Shown: piece by piece, positions 9,672 through 19,226 of the stretch
Layout of the letters: each line of letters opens with the position of its first letter
How positions within the stretch are numbered: the first letter of the stretch is position 1
Source of the DNA: Primula veris
Taxonomy: Eukaryota > Streptophyta > Magnoliopsida > Ericales > Primulaceae
Direction: 5' to 3'
Assembly: GCA_963682055.1 (NCBI GenBank)
Contig: OY821743.1
Location: forward strand, 29,250,702-29,314,701
DNA length: 64,000 bases
Made by a program: the position numbers and the translations under genes
Notes under the pieces: model-generated
What the model was told of the DNA's origin: nothing
What the model saw: only the letters and a program-made list of their open reading frames with translations
Database searches by the model: none

Positions 9672-10034
9672 ATGGCTCCCATCACTAGGTCTGCCTCCAA
9701 AAAGAAAGCCCTTATGGAAGAGGAGCCTACCTTTTTGCTACCTCGTCCCCCTGGCTTTGGGGAGGAGGATTTGACTCCTCTTCAACTAAAAGAAATTGAG
9801 ATGTCATGGCTGAAACATGATCTCATGTGTGCTCGGACTGAAGCGAGGAGGTTTAAACAATGTTGGGACGAGGAGGGCACTGCTCGTTTCAAGGCCGAGC
9901 AAAAATGCGAGTCTCAGTCTTACGCCTTGAAACAGGCTGAGATGGCGATTTCTCGTTTGGTTAGGGAGAAAGAGCGTCTGGAGGAACTTTTGGCGAAGAG
10001 GGACGTTGCTATGGGGGATAGTTCGAAAAAGTAG
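9672..10034 (+). CDS. Antisense coiled-coil small gene 5 of the Tat element
   Basis: 120 aa. The basic N-terminus MAPITRSASKKKALMEEE is followed by a Pro-rich stretch (FLLPRPPGFGEED). A long charged helix then runs to the end (LKHDLMCARTEARRFKQCW..., AISRLVREKERLEELLAKRD). TATA box 77 bases upstream; AATAAA at 10090-10095, about 55 bases after the stop. Same general plan as small genes 1-4 but no close sequence similarity is visible. Function unknown; the N-terminal lysine cluster could act as a nuclear signal, which is inference. Confidence 0.6.
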   Translation: MAPITRSASKKKALMEEEPTFLLPRPPGFGEEDLTPLQLKEIEMSWLKHDLMCARTEARRFKQCWDEEGTARFKAEQKCESQSYALKQAEMAISRLVREKERLEELLAKRDVAMGDSSKK

Positions 10035-10732
10035 GATGGGTGTATTTTCTTTTTCTGTTGTATTGTTTGTGTTTCCCCCTTTGTGGATGAATAAAACTTG
10101 TCTTGCATTTGATTCTGTCCTATTTTATTTCCTGTTTGCTTCTCTTTTATGTTTCTGATCATACACCAAACAATATGCCCGGTTATCCCCCCGGAGAGCG
10201 TTGTTATACTTGATGCTTCCTGCCATCAAGCTAGAAACGGTCTTCGTCCACTTTGTTCGGTGTGCCCTTGTGTTAAGGATTGACTTGGGAGTCGAGGAAC
10301 TTTAATCGGGGGATATTCTCGGTGTGATAGTAGTGGTAGCGTATGTAAGAAGCTTTTCGTGGTAGGGTCCACTGGCCGTTTATTTAGGTCTAATGATGTG
10401 AACTGCCTTGGGTAGTGGGATACGCGCTGACGTGGCGAAATCTGGAGCGTGTATATGTTAAAAAAGAGCAGCGGTTGTTGACTTTCGTATGGTTGGAAAA
10501 AGATAAACCTCTGTTACACGAAAGGACGGTTATTATTTTATTCCTTTTGTGACTCCACTCCTTTTTATTGTGCCAAGTAATCCTGTTTATTTTTATCACA
10601 GAATTCGCTGAAGAAAATATCTCTCTCTAAAGCATATTCTTCCCGCCAAAAAGGGAAAGAGTTCGGCCGTTTAATCTAGGGTTTCGTGGTTGTGTTGGAA
10701 GACCTGCTGCTGTTCGCGCTTGCTTGCTCATA
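10035..10732 (+). promoter_or_regulatory. Spacer and likely promoter/leader of the spliced antisense gene
   Basis: No open frame of note. The sequence is less AT-rich than host spacer, like the rest of the element. A clear TATA box could not be fixed; the leader of the gene at 10733 should lie in the last 150 bases. Confidence 0.35.
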
Positions 10733-13700
10733 ATGATTACTGTAAGTGATATTTGGTTTTCCCCTCTTCCCTCTTTTAGGAGTTGTATTTGATTTGTCGT
10801 TGTGGTCAGAGGTGTGTTGTTGGTATATGGTTCAGGTTATCTATATATGTCTGATGATTCTGATGTAATGTGCATGGGGGGGGGGGGTAGCTTTCGTTCT
10901 ATTGATGTGGTTCTGGTTTGTGTATTTGGTTAGTATATTGATAGACTTTTGATGATCTTTGTATAGGAAATTTTGACCCAAAGTGTGGCCCAAGTTGGCA
11001 CATTCGTGGAGAAAGATTTTAAAGAATTCGCCGGAATACCTGACAACATACGTATCCGGCTTCCTATTTCTGACGAGGAGGTGCTGGGATTTGTACCTGC
11101 CGGCGAGGTGGCCGTGCGTTCTTCGGCATTCTTCACTGGGGGTCTTCGACTGCCCTTTACAAACTGGGTGGCTTCGTTCTTTGAGGCCGTCCAAATTGCT
11201 CCGGCCCAACTGGCCCTAAATGGTTACCGTACTCTGAATGGTATCCAAAGGCTATCGGAGTTGTCCGGAATACCGATTGAACTGAAGGACGTCTTTGGAG
11301 TCTATAGTCTGAGCTTTGAGCGTCGCAGCTCGTATTTGAAGACTCTGCGTGCCTTTTGCCGGCTCGTTATCGGTTTGCCGGATACCAATAAAGAGCGTAA
11401 TCTTGGTATTGTAATTGCTTCCGGTGCATGGGGTTGTGCGGGACACCAGATTCCTGGACCGGCGACCAATGCTCCCATCATGCCAGACCTCGGCGCCCCC
11501 AATGTAGAGGCTCTGTTAGCTCTTTGGAAATGGTGGGGGCCTGGACCTACGCCGGATCCTGCGAGTCGTACGGCTCCCATGTTACTCGGTTACCCTATGG
11601 GGTCGGTGACCAAGGGAAATCCTGCACCCGAGATCCCCAAAGAGCCCGAGGAGGAATTCTTAAAGGTGGTCCAAGCTCGATGTGCTACTCGGCTTGGGAA
11701 AAAAACCGTTCGTTCTAAGCGTCGTGCAGCTGACCCTGTCGTTGAAATAACGAAGAGGGCTAGGGGAACCGATACATCGGTTACCGAGGAAGATGCTAAC
11801 GTTGGCTCGGGCGAGGGGGTGTTTGCCGCTGCTCAAGGGGATACCGCCGAGGATGCCGCTGCTCCGGGCGAGGTATGTGTATATGTATTATGATTTTCTT
11901 GTCTTTTGGTTGTTTGTCGTATGGGTCGCTAGTGCTTTGCTTTATTAGTCATTTTGTTTCAGCTACTGACTTCTTCATTGGTTACCCTCGCTCTTGCCCG
12001 GTCTATGGGCATTATTGTGTTTCAGGGGTCGGTCGACGATGTATTCGGATATATGAACCTCTTGACGAGCATGGGAGAGGGGACGATGACTTTGCCTGTC
12101 ATCTCGCCTATCCCCACCGAGGGTCCGATAGATTTGCCCGTTTGCTTGCCCCTCCGTACTGAGGAAGAGATCGAGCATAGGGCCCCTGAGATTGAGCAGT
12201 TGGAGGAGGACGTGGGGGTGGAAATGGAAGGCAGCGAAGAGATTGCCGGGGATGTTGTGACGGGTGTCGAGGATGAGGCTCTCGACGGATCCGAAAAGGT
12301 GTTGGTTGACGGGGTCGCAATGACCCGGTACATTGACCGATGTAGGGGTGAACTGCTGGATCAACCGAGAACGCTGAAGATGGGGTATACAGCTCTGAAA
12401 CCCCTTGTGTTCAAGAATGCAGAAAAACTATCTGCCCAACCTACAATGTCAGTTATAGAGCAGGCCCACGCGGATGCGCTGAGGGTACGTGGGGCTCGTT
12501 TTGCACTAGATAGGTTTGGTACTTGTATTTTATTTGGAAACTAATGTGTTGAAGTGCAGATTGCTGTGAGTGCCGTGGCACTACGGGATCAGCTGGGAGC
12601 TCTAGGGGCTGAGAAAGAGAAGCTGGTGGCCGAGAAGGATACTCTGTTGGCCGAGAAGGAGAAATTGGTCGCCGAGAAGAAAACCCTGGGCGAGAATTAT
12701 GACAAACTGTCGGTGGACTTCCTGCACCTGACCGAGGATGTCGAGAAATTGAGGGTGGAAAAAGAGAGCATGGCCGCTAAGTACGGCGAATTAGAGGAGG
12801 AGAACTTGCTCCTGGCTGAGGACGTGGAAACCGAAAAGGCTAAGGTGTCTGCCTTGAAAACGGCACAGGCGGAGGAGCGGAAAAAGTTAGCGATGATGGC
12901 TAACTTTTCTGTATACTGCGCTCATGTGCGGGCGCTCAATTTCGCGAATGTGCCTCTGTCGGATAGGGCGTGGTCGGAGTTGGTGTATCCGTGTCCGCAT
13001 GGTGCACCGCCGAAACCCTTGGACTGGGCGAATCTTCGTGAAGAAGAGCTTCCTCGGCTACCGGGGCAGACAATTTCGACAGCACTGCGTCCTCACTCCA
13101 TGTCGACCTCGTCCACTCCTCGACCGGGTGCTACTGTTGTTCCCCCACCAATATCTCAGGTGGAACCTTGACTATCTTTCTAGCATTGTGTAAATTTTTT
13201 TTTTTTTATTTTTTTATTTTTTTTTTTTAGCTAGAAACAGATTCTTTTGGGGAAGAGATAATATAGGTGTTGTGGTTTCTCTCTGTTGGGCTTGCTTGGG
13301 TTAATTTCTTTTGATGGTCGTCATATTTTGAAGGATATGAAAACAAAATATTGTCAGGTACCAAATAACCCCCTTGCCATGGTGGTCTGGACCTCGCCTA
13401 GTCGTAGTGTAGGTGACGTACTGGAAGAATTGGAAAGATCTAACGCGTCCCTTACCGCGAAATTGACTTGTGCCTATCAGGAAATCGAGGGTCTGAATAT
13501 TCATATTTCCAACCTGGCGATCCGGTTACGTGATTTGGGAGAGAAATTTAGTAAAAAGACCGCCCATTATACGGCAAATAAGGGTAAAGCAAAGGAACTT
13601 CTCAGTGCCCTACGACGCTCTCGTGATGAAGCCCGAGGTCGTGTGACGAGCTTGAGCTTGGTCCTTGGGGCCGTTTTCGAGAACGCGGATCTGCTGCTAT

Positions 13701-13951
13701 CCTTTGCCAAAGCGTATTGGGCCCGAGCTCGCGCCTTAGAGGTGCTGGAGCATATAAAAGGAATGAGTGGTGTGTCCCGGGCAGAGCGCATGGTGGATGC
13801 GAAGGCCGGGGTAACTGAAACCACTGTTGCCTTGAACCGAATCGAGGCGGTCATTCGTGAGCGTTTGGGGACGCAAATTAATTCATTGCGAGATATTCAT
13901 TTTGCCGATGTAGTAGAGACTTCGGCGTCTGTTGAGGGATTGTCGGATTAA
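10733..13951 (+). CDS. Antisense spliced gene of the Tat element with gypsy-type transposon domain and coiled coils
   Basis: Proposed exons: 10733-10741, 10967-11872, 12026-12484, 12560-13159, 13358-13951. They make 855 aa, and every intron falls between codons. The first exon is only ATGATTACT followed by GTAAGT; it explains why exon 2 has no ATG of its own. Exon 2 has the 'putative gypsy-type transposon' domain known from plant Tat elements (WVASFFEAVQIAPAQLALNG, then ...VFGVYSLSFERRS...). Exon 4 is a strong coiled coil with repeated 'EKEKLVAEK/TLLAEKEKLV' blocks. Exon 5 is helical. The donor at 13160 (GTGGAA) is weak; without that splice exon 4 reads on to a stop at 13171. The terminal TAA overlaps an AATAAA. 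It lies opposite in strand to gag-pol. Role unknown; such extra genes recur in Tat elements. Confidence 0.65.
10876..10887 (+). repeat. G12 homopolymer
   Basis: Twelve consecutive G in the first intron of the antisense gene; a likely site of length variation. Confidence 0.9.
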
Positions 13952-14076
13952 TAAAATAGCTTGTTTTGTCGTCTTCTTTGTAGCTTGTATAAAAAAATTT
14001 CTCCCCCCTTTTTTTTTTTTTTTTTTTTTGTATTCATCTCTTCTCGTTCTTCTCCCCCTTTTTTTTTTTTTTATAG

Positions 14077-14727
14077 GCACATGCTACTATGTCGCACCAG
14101 GCTGGTTCTCCATGCCTAGTTAACCCGGGGTTAGGACCTACTGGTGCTGCCCGAGACGAGGTCTCATCTGGTGCGGCTAGTGAGGTGCCTGACAGGTGGC
14201 CCTACATTCTTTTGATGAGCAAAAATGTCAAATTGACCGACCAATGTGCTCGACTGCGGACCAAGCTGAAAACCCAGGCGGCCTCTTTTCGAGAATACGT
14301 TCGCCGTGCCGAGCATGCTGTTGAGGTTCAGGAGCGTCGTTTGGATCGATATTGGCGTGCAAAGGGCGAGTACTTCGGCAAATTAAAGTTGCTTGTGACC
14401 AAGGCCAACGTGTTGGTGAAGTATTTCCGTTTGTCCCGCGCCAGATACGATGCTTCCGCAGCTGTGATTGAAGCTCGCCGTGACCTCTCCTTTGACGATG
14501 ATCGCCGTAAAGCGGCCTCGGATGCTCACGAGTCCGCCAAAGAAGCCGAGTTCAACGCGCGGCTTCAGACGCTGACTTGTGTTGGGGCTCATACGACCAA
14601 TTTTGATGCCCTCATTTCTGAGGAACGTTTTGATGGTGATGAGTCTGATGAGTACACAACGACGGATGACGAAGAGATTGAGCTCGGTCAGTTACCGTCG
14701 TGCTCCTCCTGCAGTAGCTCTTCTTAA
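14077..14727 (+). CDS. Antisense coiled-coil frame after the spliced gene (further exon or separate gene)
   Basis: Open for 216 codons; the first ATG is at 14089, giving 212 aa (MSHQAGSPCLVNPG). The middle is a basic helix (CARLRTKLKTQAASFREYV..., RRAEHAVEVQERRLDRYW) and the tail is acidic, then Ser/Cys-rich (DESDEYTTTDDEEIELG). It is preceded by two long T-runs and a TATAG acceptor at 14076, the look of a plant 3' splice site. The frame after that acceptor is in phase 0, like all junctions of the gene upstream. It may be a sixth exon joined from a donor before the stop at 13951 (GTAGTA at 13910 is one weak phase-0 candidate), or a separate gene. The array of 86-bp repeats follows. Confidence 0.5.
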   Translation, partial: AHATMSHQAGSPCLVNPGLGPTGAARDEVSSGAASEVPDRWPYILLMSKNVKLTDQCARLRTKLKTQAASFREYVRRAEHAVEVQERRLDRYWRAKGEYFGKLKLLVTKANVLVKYFRLSRARYDASAAVIEARRDLSFDDDRRKAASDAHESAKEAEFNARLQTLTCVGAHTTNFDALISEERFDGDESDEYTTTDDEEIELGQLPSCSSCSSSS

Positions 14728-15015
14728 ATGAATCTCTTTAGTGGCGTTGATCTTCTTGTTGCCTCCGTAATGCGGGCGAGGACTATATATGTGATTTTTT
14801 TATTCCTGTTTTGTACCTTTCCATTGCCGTATTGCTATTTAATTGATTGGATCGATTTTTCCTTGCTAAATCATTTGTTATTTCGTTATTCCTGTTTTGG
14901 AGATGCTTCTTGTTGATATTTTGTTGCTTAGATTGATTCTCCTTCATTGTTTTAGCCAATTTATATTGCATCGCCGTCGTAAAGTGGACCTGAATAATTC
15001 CTTGCATTGTACCTG

Positions 15016-15800
15016 CATATAAATTTCATAGTATTCCTAGGCGTTCCTTCGGTAACACGCCATGTTGGGAATTTCATAGTGTGCCTAGACGTTCCTTTGG
15101 TAACACGCCATTTACGGACTTTCATTGTATTCCTAGGCACTTCGGCCATGCTGGGAATTTCATAGTATTCCTAGGCACTTCGGCCATGCTGGGAATTTCA
15201 TAGTATGCCTAGACGTTCCTTTGGTAACACGCCATTTACGGACTTTCATTGTATTCCTAGGCACTTCGGCCATGCTGGGAATTTCATAGTATGCCTAGAC
15301 GTTCCTTTGGTAACACGCCATTTACGGACTTTCATTGTATTCCTAGGCACTTCGGCCATGCTGGGAATTTCATAGTATGCCTAGACGTTCCTTTGGTAAC
15401 ACGCCATTTACGGACTTTCATTGTATTCCTAGGCACTTCGGCCATGCTGGGAATTTCATAGTATGCCTAGACGTTCCTTTGGTAACACGCCATTTACGGA
15501 CTTTCATTGTATTCCTAGGCACTTCGGCCATGCTGAGAATTTCATAGTATGCCTAGACGTTCCTTTGGTAACACGCCATTTACGGACTTTCATTGTATTC
15601 CTAGGCACTTCGGCCATGCTGGGAATTTCATAGTATGCCTAGACGTTCCTTTGGTAACACGCCATTTACGGACTTTCATTGTATTCCTAGGCACTTCGGC
15701 CATGCTGGGAATTTCATAGTATCCCTAGACGTTCCTTCGGTAACACGCCATTTACGGGATTTCATAGTATTCTAGGCACTTTGGCCATGTTGAGAATCTC
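15016..15800. repeat. 86-bp tandem repeat array inside the Tat element
   Basis: A unit containing CTAGACGTTCCTTTGGTAAC, ACACGCCATTTACGGAC and TTCCTAGGCACTTCGGCC recurs every 86 bases (for example 'gccattta' near 15231, 15317, 15403, 15489, 15575 and 15661). Degenerate copies sit at both ends, and one copy near 15130-15200 carries an extra 38-bp partial unit. Central copies are almost identical, which indicates recent amplification. It lies between the end of pol (minus strand, 15918) and the end of the antisense genes (plus strand, 14727), so it would be the shared 3' region of both transcripts. Tandem arrays in the 3' non-coding part are known in Tat and Ogre elements. Confidence 0.95.
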
Positions 15801-15917
15801 ATGGTATTAGTAGACAGCATAATAATATATTTTATTCATTCAAAAGAAGAAAGATAACACCATTAAGCAAGAAGGGTAAGGTAGCACCTGTACTTGTACT
15901 TGTATTCGGAGCATTGC

Positions 15918-18900
15918 CTATATGTAGTACTTCTTTAGGTTAGCCACGTTCCAAGAATTCTTTTCCCCTCGGCTGTTGGCGAACAGGACGCTTTTGATTT
16001 TGTAAGAGACTGGACTTGTTCGCTTGACGATTTCGTATGGGCCTTCCCAGGTAGGGCTCAGTTTGCCATGTATTTCGTTGCGGGTATAGACCGTCACTCG
16101 TCGCAGCACCAGTTCTCCTACCATGAATTCTTTAGATCCTTTTACTCTCTTGTCATAGGTTTGCTTTACGCTTTGTTGGTATTTAGCTAAGGTAAGGGCC
16201 GCTATCTCTCGTTTCTCGTCTATCATGTCGAGCTCTTCTCTCATTCTTTGTTCATTATTTCCCTGCTCGACCAACGTTGTTCGGAGCGTAGGTAGCCCGA
16301 TCTCTGTCGGTATGACGGCCTCAACACCGTATGCTAAGCTAAACGGGGTTTCCTTGGTGCCCGTCTTGGGTGTAGTTCGGCACGACCATAAAACGTTGAG
16401 TAGCCGCTCTGGCCACCTCCCCTTTGCCTGTTCAAGGGTGGTCTTGATGCCGTCTAATATTGTTCGGTTTGACACTTCGGCTTGCCCGTTCCCTTGTGGG
16501 TATGTCGGCGTCGAATAGAATTTTCGGATACTGAGTTCCTCATACCACAGCTGTAAATTGGCATCTTTGAACTGGGTTCCGTTGTCGGCGACTATAGCGT
16601 ACGGTATACCGAACCTAGTTATGATGTATTCCCAAATGAATTGTTTGACATTGCTGGCTTTGATTTCTCGGAGGGGTTTAGCTTCGACCCATTTGGTGAA
16701 ATAATCAGTCGCAACGATCAGATATTCCACATTCCCGGGTGCTCTTGGGAGTTTACCGATCAAATCGATTGCCCATTGAGCGAACGGCCATGGCGCTGAT
16801 ACCGGGGTCATCATAGATGTAGGGAGCCGTGGTATCTTGGCGAATCGTTGGCACTTGTCGCATCGTTGGACGTATGCATCGGCATCTCGCTTGATATAGG
16901 GCCACCAATATCCTTGGGTCACTGCCTTGTTTGCAAGGGATCGCCCTTTGATGTGTGCTCCGCAAGATCCTTCGTGGATTTCTTCCAAGACCGGCAGTTG
17001 TAGCTCGGTCGGAACGCACAGTAGATATGGTCCCCGGTAACTGGATTTGTATAGTTTATCGTCCTCGGATAGCCAGAAGCGAGGAGCTTTTCTTGTAATT
17101 TTCAGCGCTTTTATCTTGTCGATCGGAAGCGTTCCATTTCGCAGATAATGGGTCATGTCCTCCATCCATCCTAGTTCGTACTGTCTCGATGTTACCCGGT
17201 TTACCCTTTTTATTATGCTCGGGGTCGGCAGTAGTTCCACGGTGATCGACCGGGTGTCGGACAATGTTAGTGTCGAGGCTAGGGTGGCCAATGCATCGGC
17301 ATGTGCATTCTCGGTGCGATTGATTCTTACTAACTCGCACTGTTCGAAGGTTGCCATCAAGCTTTGGACTTTCTCTTGGTAGAGGATCATTCTATCATCT
17401 TTCGCTTGGTACTCGCCGATGGCTTGATTGACGATGAGCATGGAGTCTGAGCTTGCAATTAAGTGGGAGCATCCGAGGGACCGGGCAATAAGCATGCCAT
17501 TTATCATGGCCTCGTATTCTGGCTCATTGTTGGTAGCTCGGAAGCCCAGTTTTATGCTTTTTTCGATGATTGCTCCCTCGCTGGACTTTAGGACGATCCC
17601 TGCTCCCGATCCGTCCTTGGTGGCTGATCCGTCGACATGTATCTGCCAGTGTGATTGTGGAGAGAGTGACAAAGGCTCGTCATAGCCTTCGGTGAATTCT
17701 GCGACGAAATCGGCCAGGACTTGTCCCTTTATGGCGTGGCGGGGTGCGAACTCGATATGAAATTGGGATAGCTCGACCCCCCAGGCGGCAACTCGGCCGC
17801 TAATGTCCGTCCGTCGAAGCGACTCTTTAATATGAAATTTTGTGTATACCCGGACCTGATGAGCTATGAAATAGTGTGGCAACTTCCTGGTTGCGACGAC
17901 CAATGCCAGACACAGCTTTTCCAAGGGTAGATAACGTGTTTCGGCTTCGACCAGAGTCTTGCTGATGAAGTAGATCGGAAATTGTTCGCGACCTTCTTCT
18001 CTCAGGATGACCGCGCTCACAGCTGTAGAGGAAACTGCTAGGTAGCATGCCAGAATGTCTCCTCTGTTCGGCCTTACTAGCAGTGGCAATGTCCTCAAGT
18101 ACTCTTTGAGATTGTTGAACGAAGCTTCACATTCCGGGTCCCAGACGAATTTTCTATCCTTCTTGAGTGATTCGAAAAATGGCCGTCCCTTATCTGCGGA
18201 TCGGCTAATGAACCTGCTCAGCGCGGCCATCATTCCCGTGAGCTCTTGTACCTGTTTCTTATTCTTGGGCGCCGCTAGGTTTCGTAGAGCCGTTATTTGA
18301 TCGGGATTGGCCTCTATTCCTCGTCGGCTAACCATATGTCCCAAGAATTTCCCTTTGCTGATGCCAAATGCACACTTGCTCGCATTGAGTTTCAGTTTGT
18401 GCTCGCCCAGCGTTCGGAAAACGTCCCTGATATCTTGAAGGTGGGATGTGGCTCTTTCGCTTTTGACGACCATGTCGTCTATGTATACCTCCATTGTTTT
18501 CCCTATATGATCTCGACATACCCGTGTTATCATCCTTTGGTATGTTGCCCCCGCATTGCGTAGACCGAACGGCATTACCGTATAGCAATAATTTCCCAAA
18601 GGCGATATAAATGAAGTCTTTTCTTGATCCTCACGGGCGAGGGGAATTTGATGGTATCCTGAATACGCGTCGAGGAAGGTCATCCGTTCTGCTCCCGCTG
18701 TTGCGTCCACCAGTTGATCGATCCTTGGAAGGGGAAAGTGGTCCCTCGGGCAGGCTTTGTTGAGGTTGGTGAAGTCTATACAGACTCTCTCCTTCCCGTT
18801 CTTCTTGGGGACGACGACCGGGTTGGACAACCATTTTGGATAGTAAACCTCCCTTATAGCTCCAGCCTCCAATAGCTTTTGTACTTCAGCGATTATAGCT

Positions 18901-19226
18901 GCTCTGTGCTGTACGGAGACTTTCCTGCTCCTCTGTGCTATTGGCTTGTACTCGGCGTTTACACTTAGGTGGTGGCATGCTGTATTGGGGTCTAGGCCCG
19001 GCATGTCTTTAGAACTCCAGGCGAATTTATCAGTGTTGTTGAGGAGGAACGCTTCCAACTCCTCGGATTCCTGTTTTGGAAGGTTGTCGCCGAGGAGGAA
19101 GTAATGCTCCTCGTCCATATCTGGTATATACACTTTCCTGAGTGTCTCTCCTACTTGTTCTTCGACAACCCTTTCGGCTTTGGATATTTGGCTGATCAGC
19201 TTCTTTGTGCTGGTGGGTTGTTCCAC
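15918..19226 (-). CDS. Tat-type Pol polyprotein: reverse transcriptase, two RNase H domains, integrase
   Basis: 1102 aa, uninterrupted. The reverse transcriptase has the catalytic YIDD at residues 248-251 and 'MPFGLRNAGATYQ' before it. A first RNase H-like region (about 385-470) keeps only part of the active site. A second, complete RNase H (about 526-650) has D532, E570, D594 and D644; a doubled RNase H marks the Tat lineage. Integrase follows with the HHCC zinc motif (H751, H758, C789, C792) and the DDE triad (D821, D881, E917). It copies the element RNA into DNA and inserts it. The frame overlaps the end of the gag-protease frame by 31 bases in a different frame, so a -1 shift or a mutation separates them. 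All catalytic residues I can check are present. Confidence 0.95.
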   Translation of the reverse strand: MEQPTSTKKLISQISKAERVVEEQVGETLRKVYIPDMDEEHYFLLGDNLPKQESEELEAFLLNNTDKFAWSSKDMPGLDPNTACHHLSVNAEYKPIAQRSRKVSVQHRAAIIAEVQKLLEAGAIREVYYPKWLSNPVVVPKKNGKERVCIDFTNLNKACPRDHFPLPRIDQLVDATAGAERMTFLDAYSGYHQIPLAREDQEKTSFISPLGNYCYTVMPFGLRNAGATYQRMITRVCRDHIGKTMEVYIDDMVVKSERATSHLQDIRDVFRTLGEHKLKLNASKCAFGISKGKFLGHMVSRRGIEANPDQITALRNLAAPKNKKQVQELTGMMAALSRFISRSADKGRPFFESLKKDRKFVWDPECEASFNNLKEYLRTLPLLVRPNRGDILACYLAVSSTAVSAVILREEGREQFPIYFISKTLVEAETRYLPLEKLCLALVVATRKLPHYFIAHQVRVYTKFHIKESLRRTDISGRVAAWGVELSQFHIEFAPRHAIKGQVLADFVAEFTEGYDEPLSLSPQSHWQIHVDGSATKDGSGAGIVLKSSEGAIIEKSIKLGFRATNNEPEYEAMINGMLIARSLGCSHLIASSDSMLIVNQAIGEYQAKDDRMILYQEKVQSLMATFEQCELVRINRTENAHADALATLASTLTLSDTRSITVELLPTPSIIKRVNRVTSRQYELGWMEDMTHYLRNGTLPIDKIKALKITRKAPRFWLSEDDKLYKSSYRGPYLLCVPTELQLPVLEEIHEGSCGAHIKGRSLANKAVTQGYWWPYIKRDADAYVQRCDKCQRFAKIPRLPTSMMTPVSAPWPFAQWAIDLIGKLPRAPGNVEYLIVATDYFTKWVEAKPLREIKASNVKQFIWEYIITRFGIPYAIVADNGTQFKDANLQLWYEELSIRKFYSTPTYPQGNGQAEVSNRTILDGIKTTLEQAKGRWPERLLNVLWSCRTTPKTGTKETPFSLAYGVEAVIPTEIGLPTLRTTLVEQGNNEQRMREELDMIDEKREIAALTLAKYQQSVKQTYDKRVKGSKEFMVGELVLRRVTVYTRNEIHGKLSPTWEGPYEIVKRTSPVSYKIKSVLFANSRGEKNSWNVANLKKYYI

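Noticed and set aside
10973..11893. A frame starting at a TTG codon
   Set aside because: TTG starts are not expected in plant nuclear genes. A 9-base upstream exon with ATG and a good splice donor explains the frame better.
14961..15149. Minus-strand repetitive 62-aa frame
   Set aside because: It only reads through the tandem repeat units and has no gene context.
15016..15800. Regular repeats resembling a CRISPR array
   Set aside because: The whole 86-bp unit is repeated without unique spacers, in a plant retrotransposon; it is a tandem repeat.
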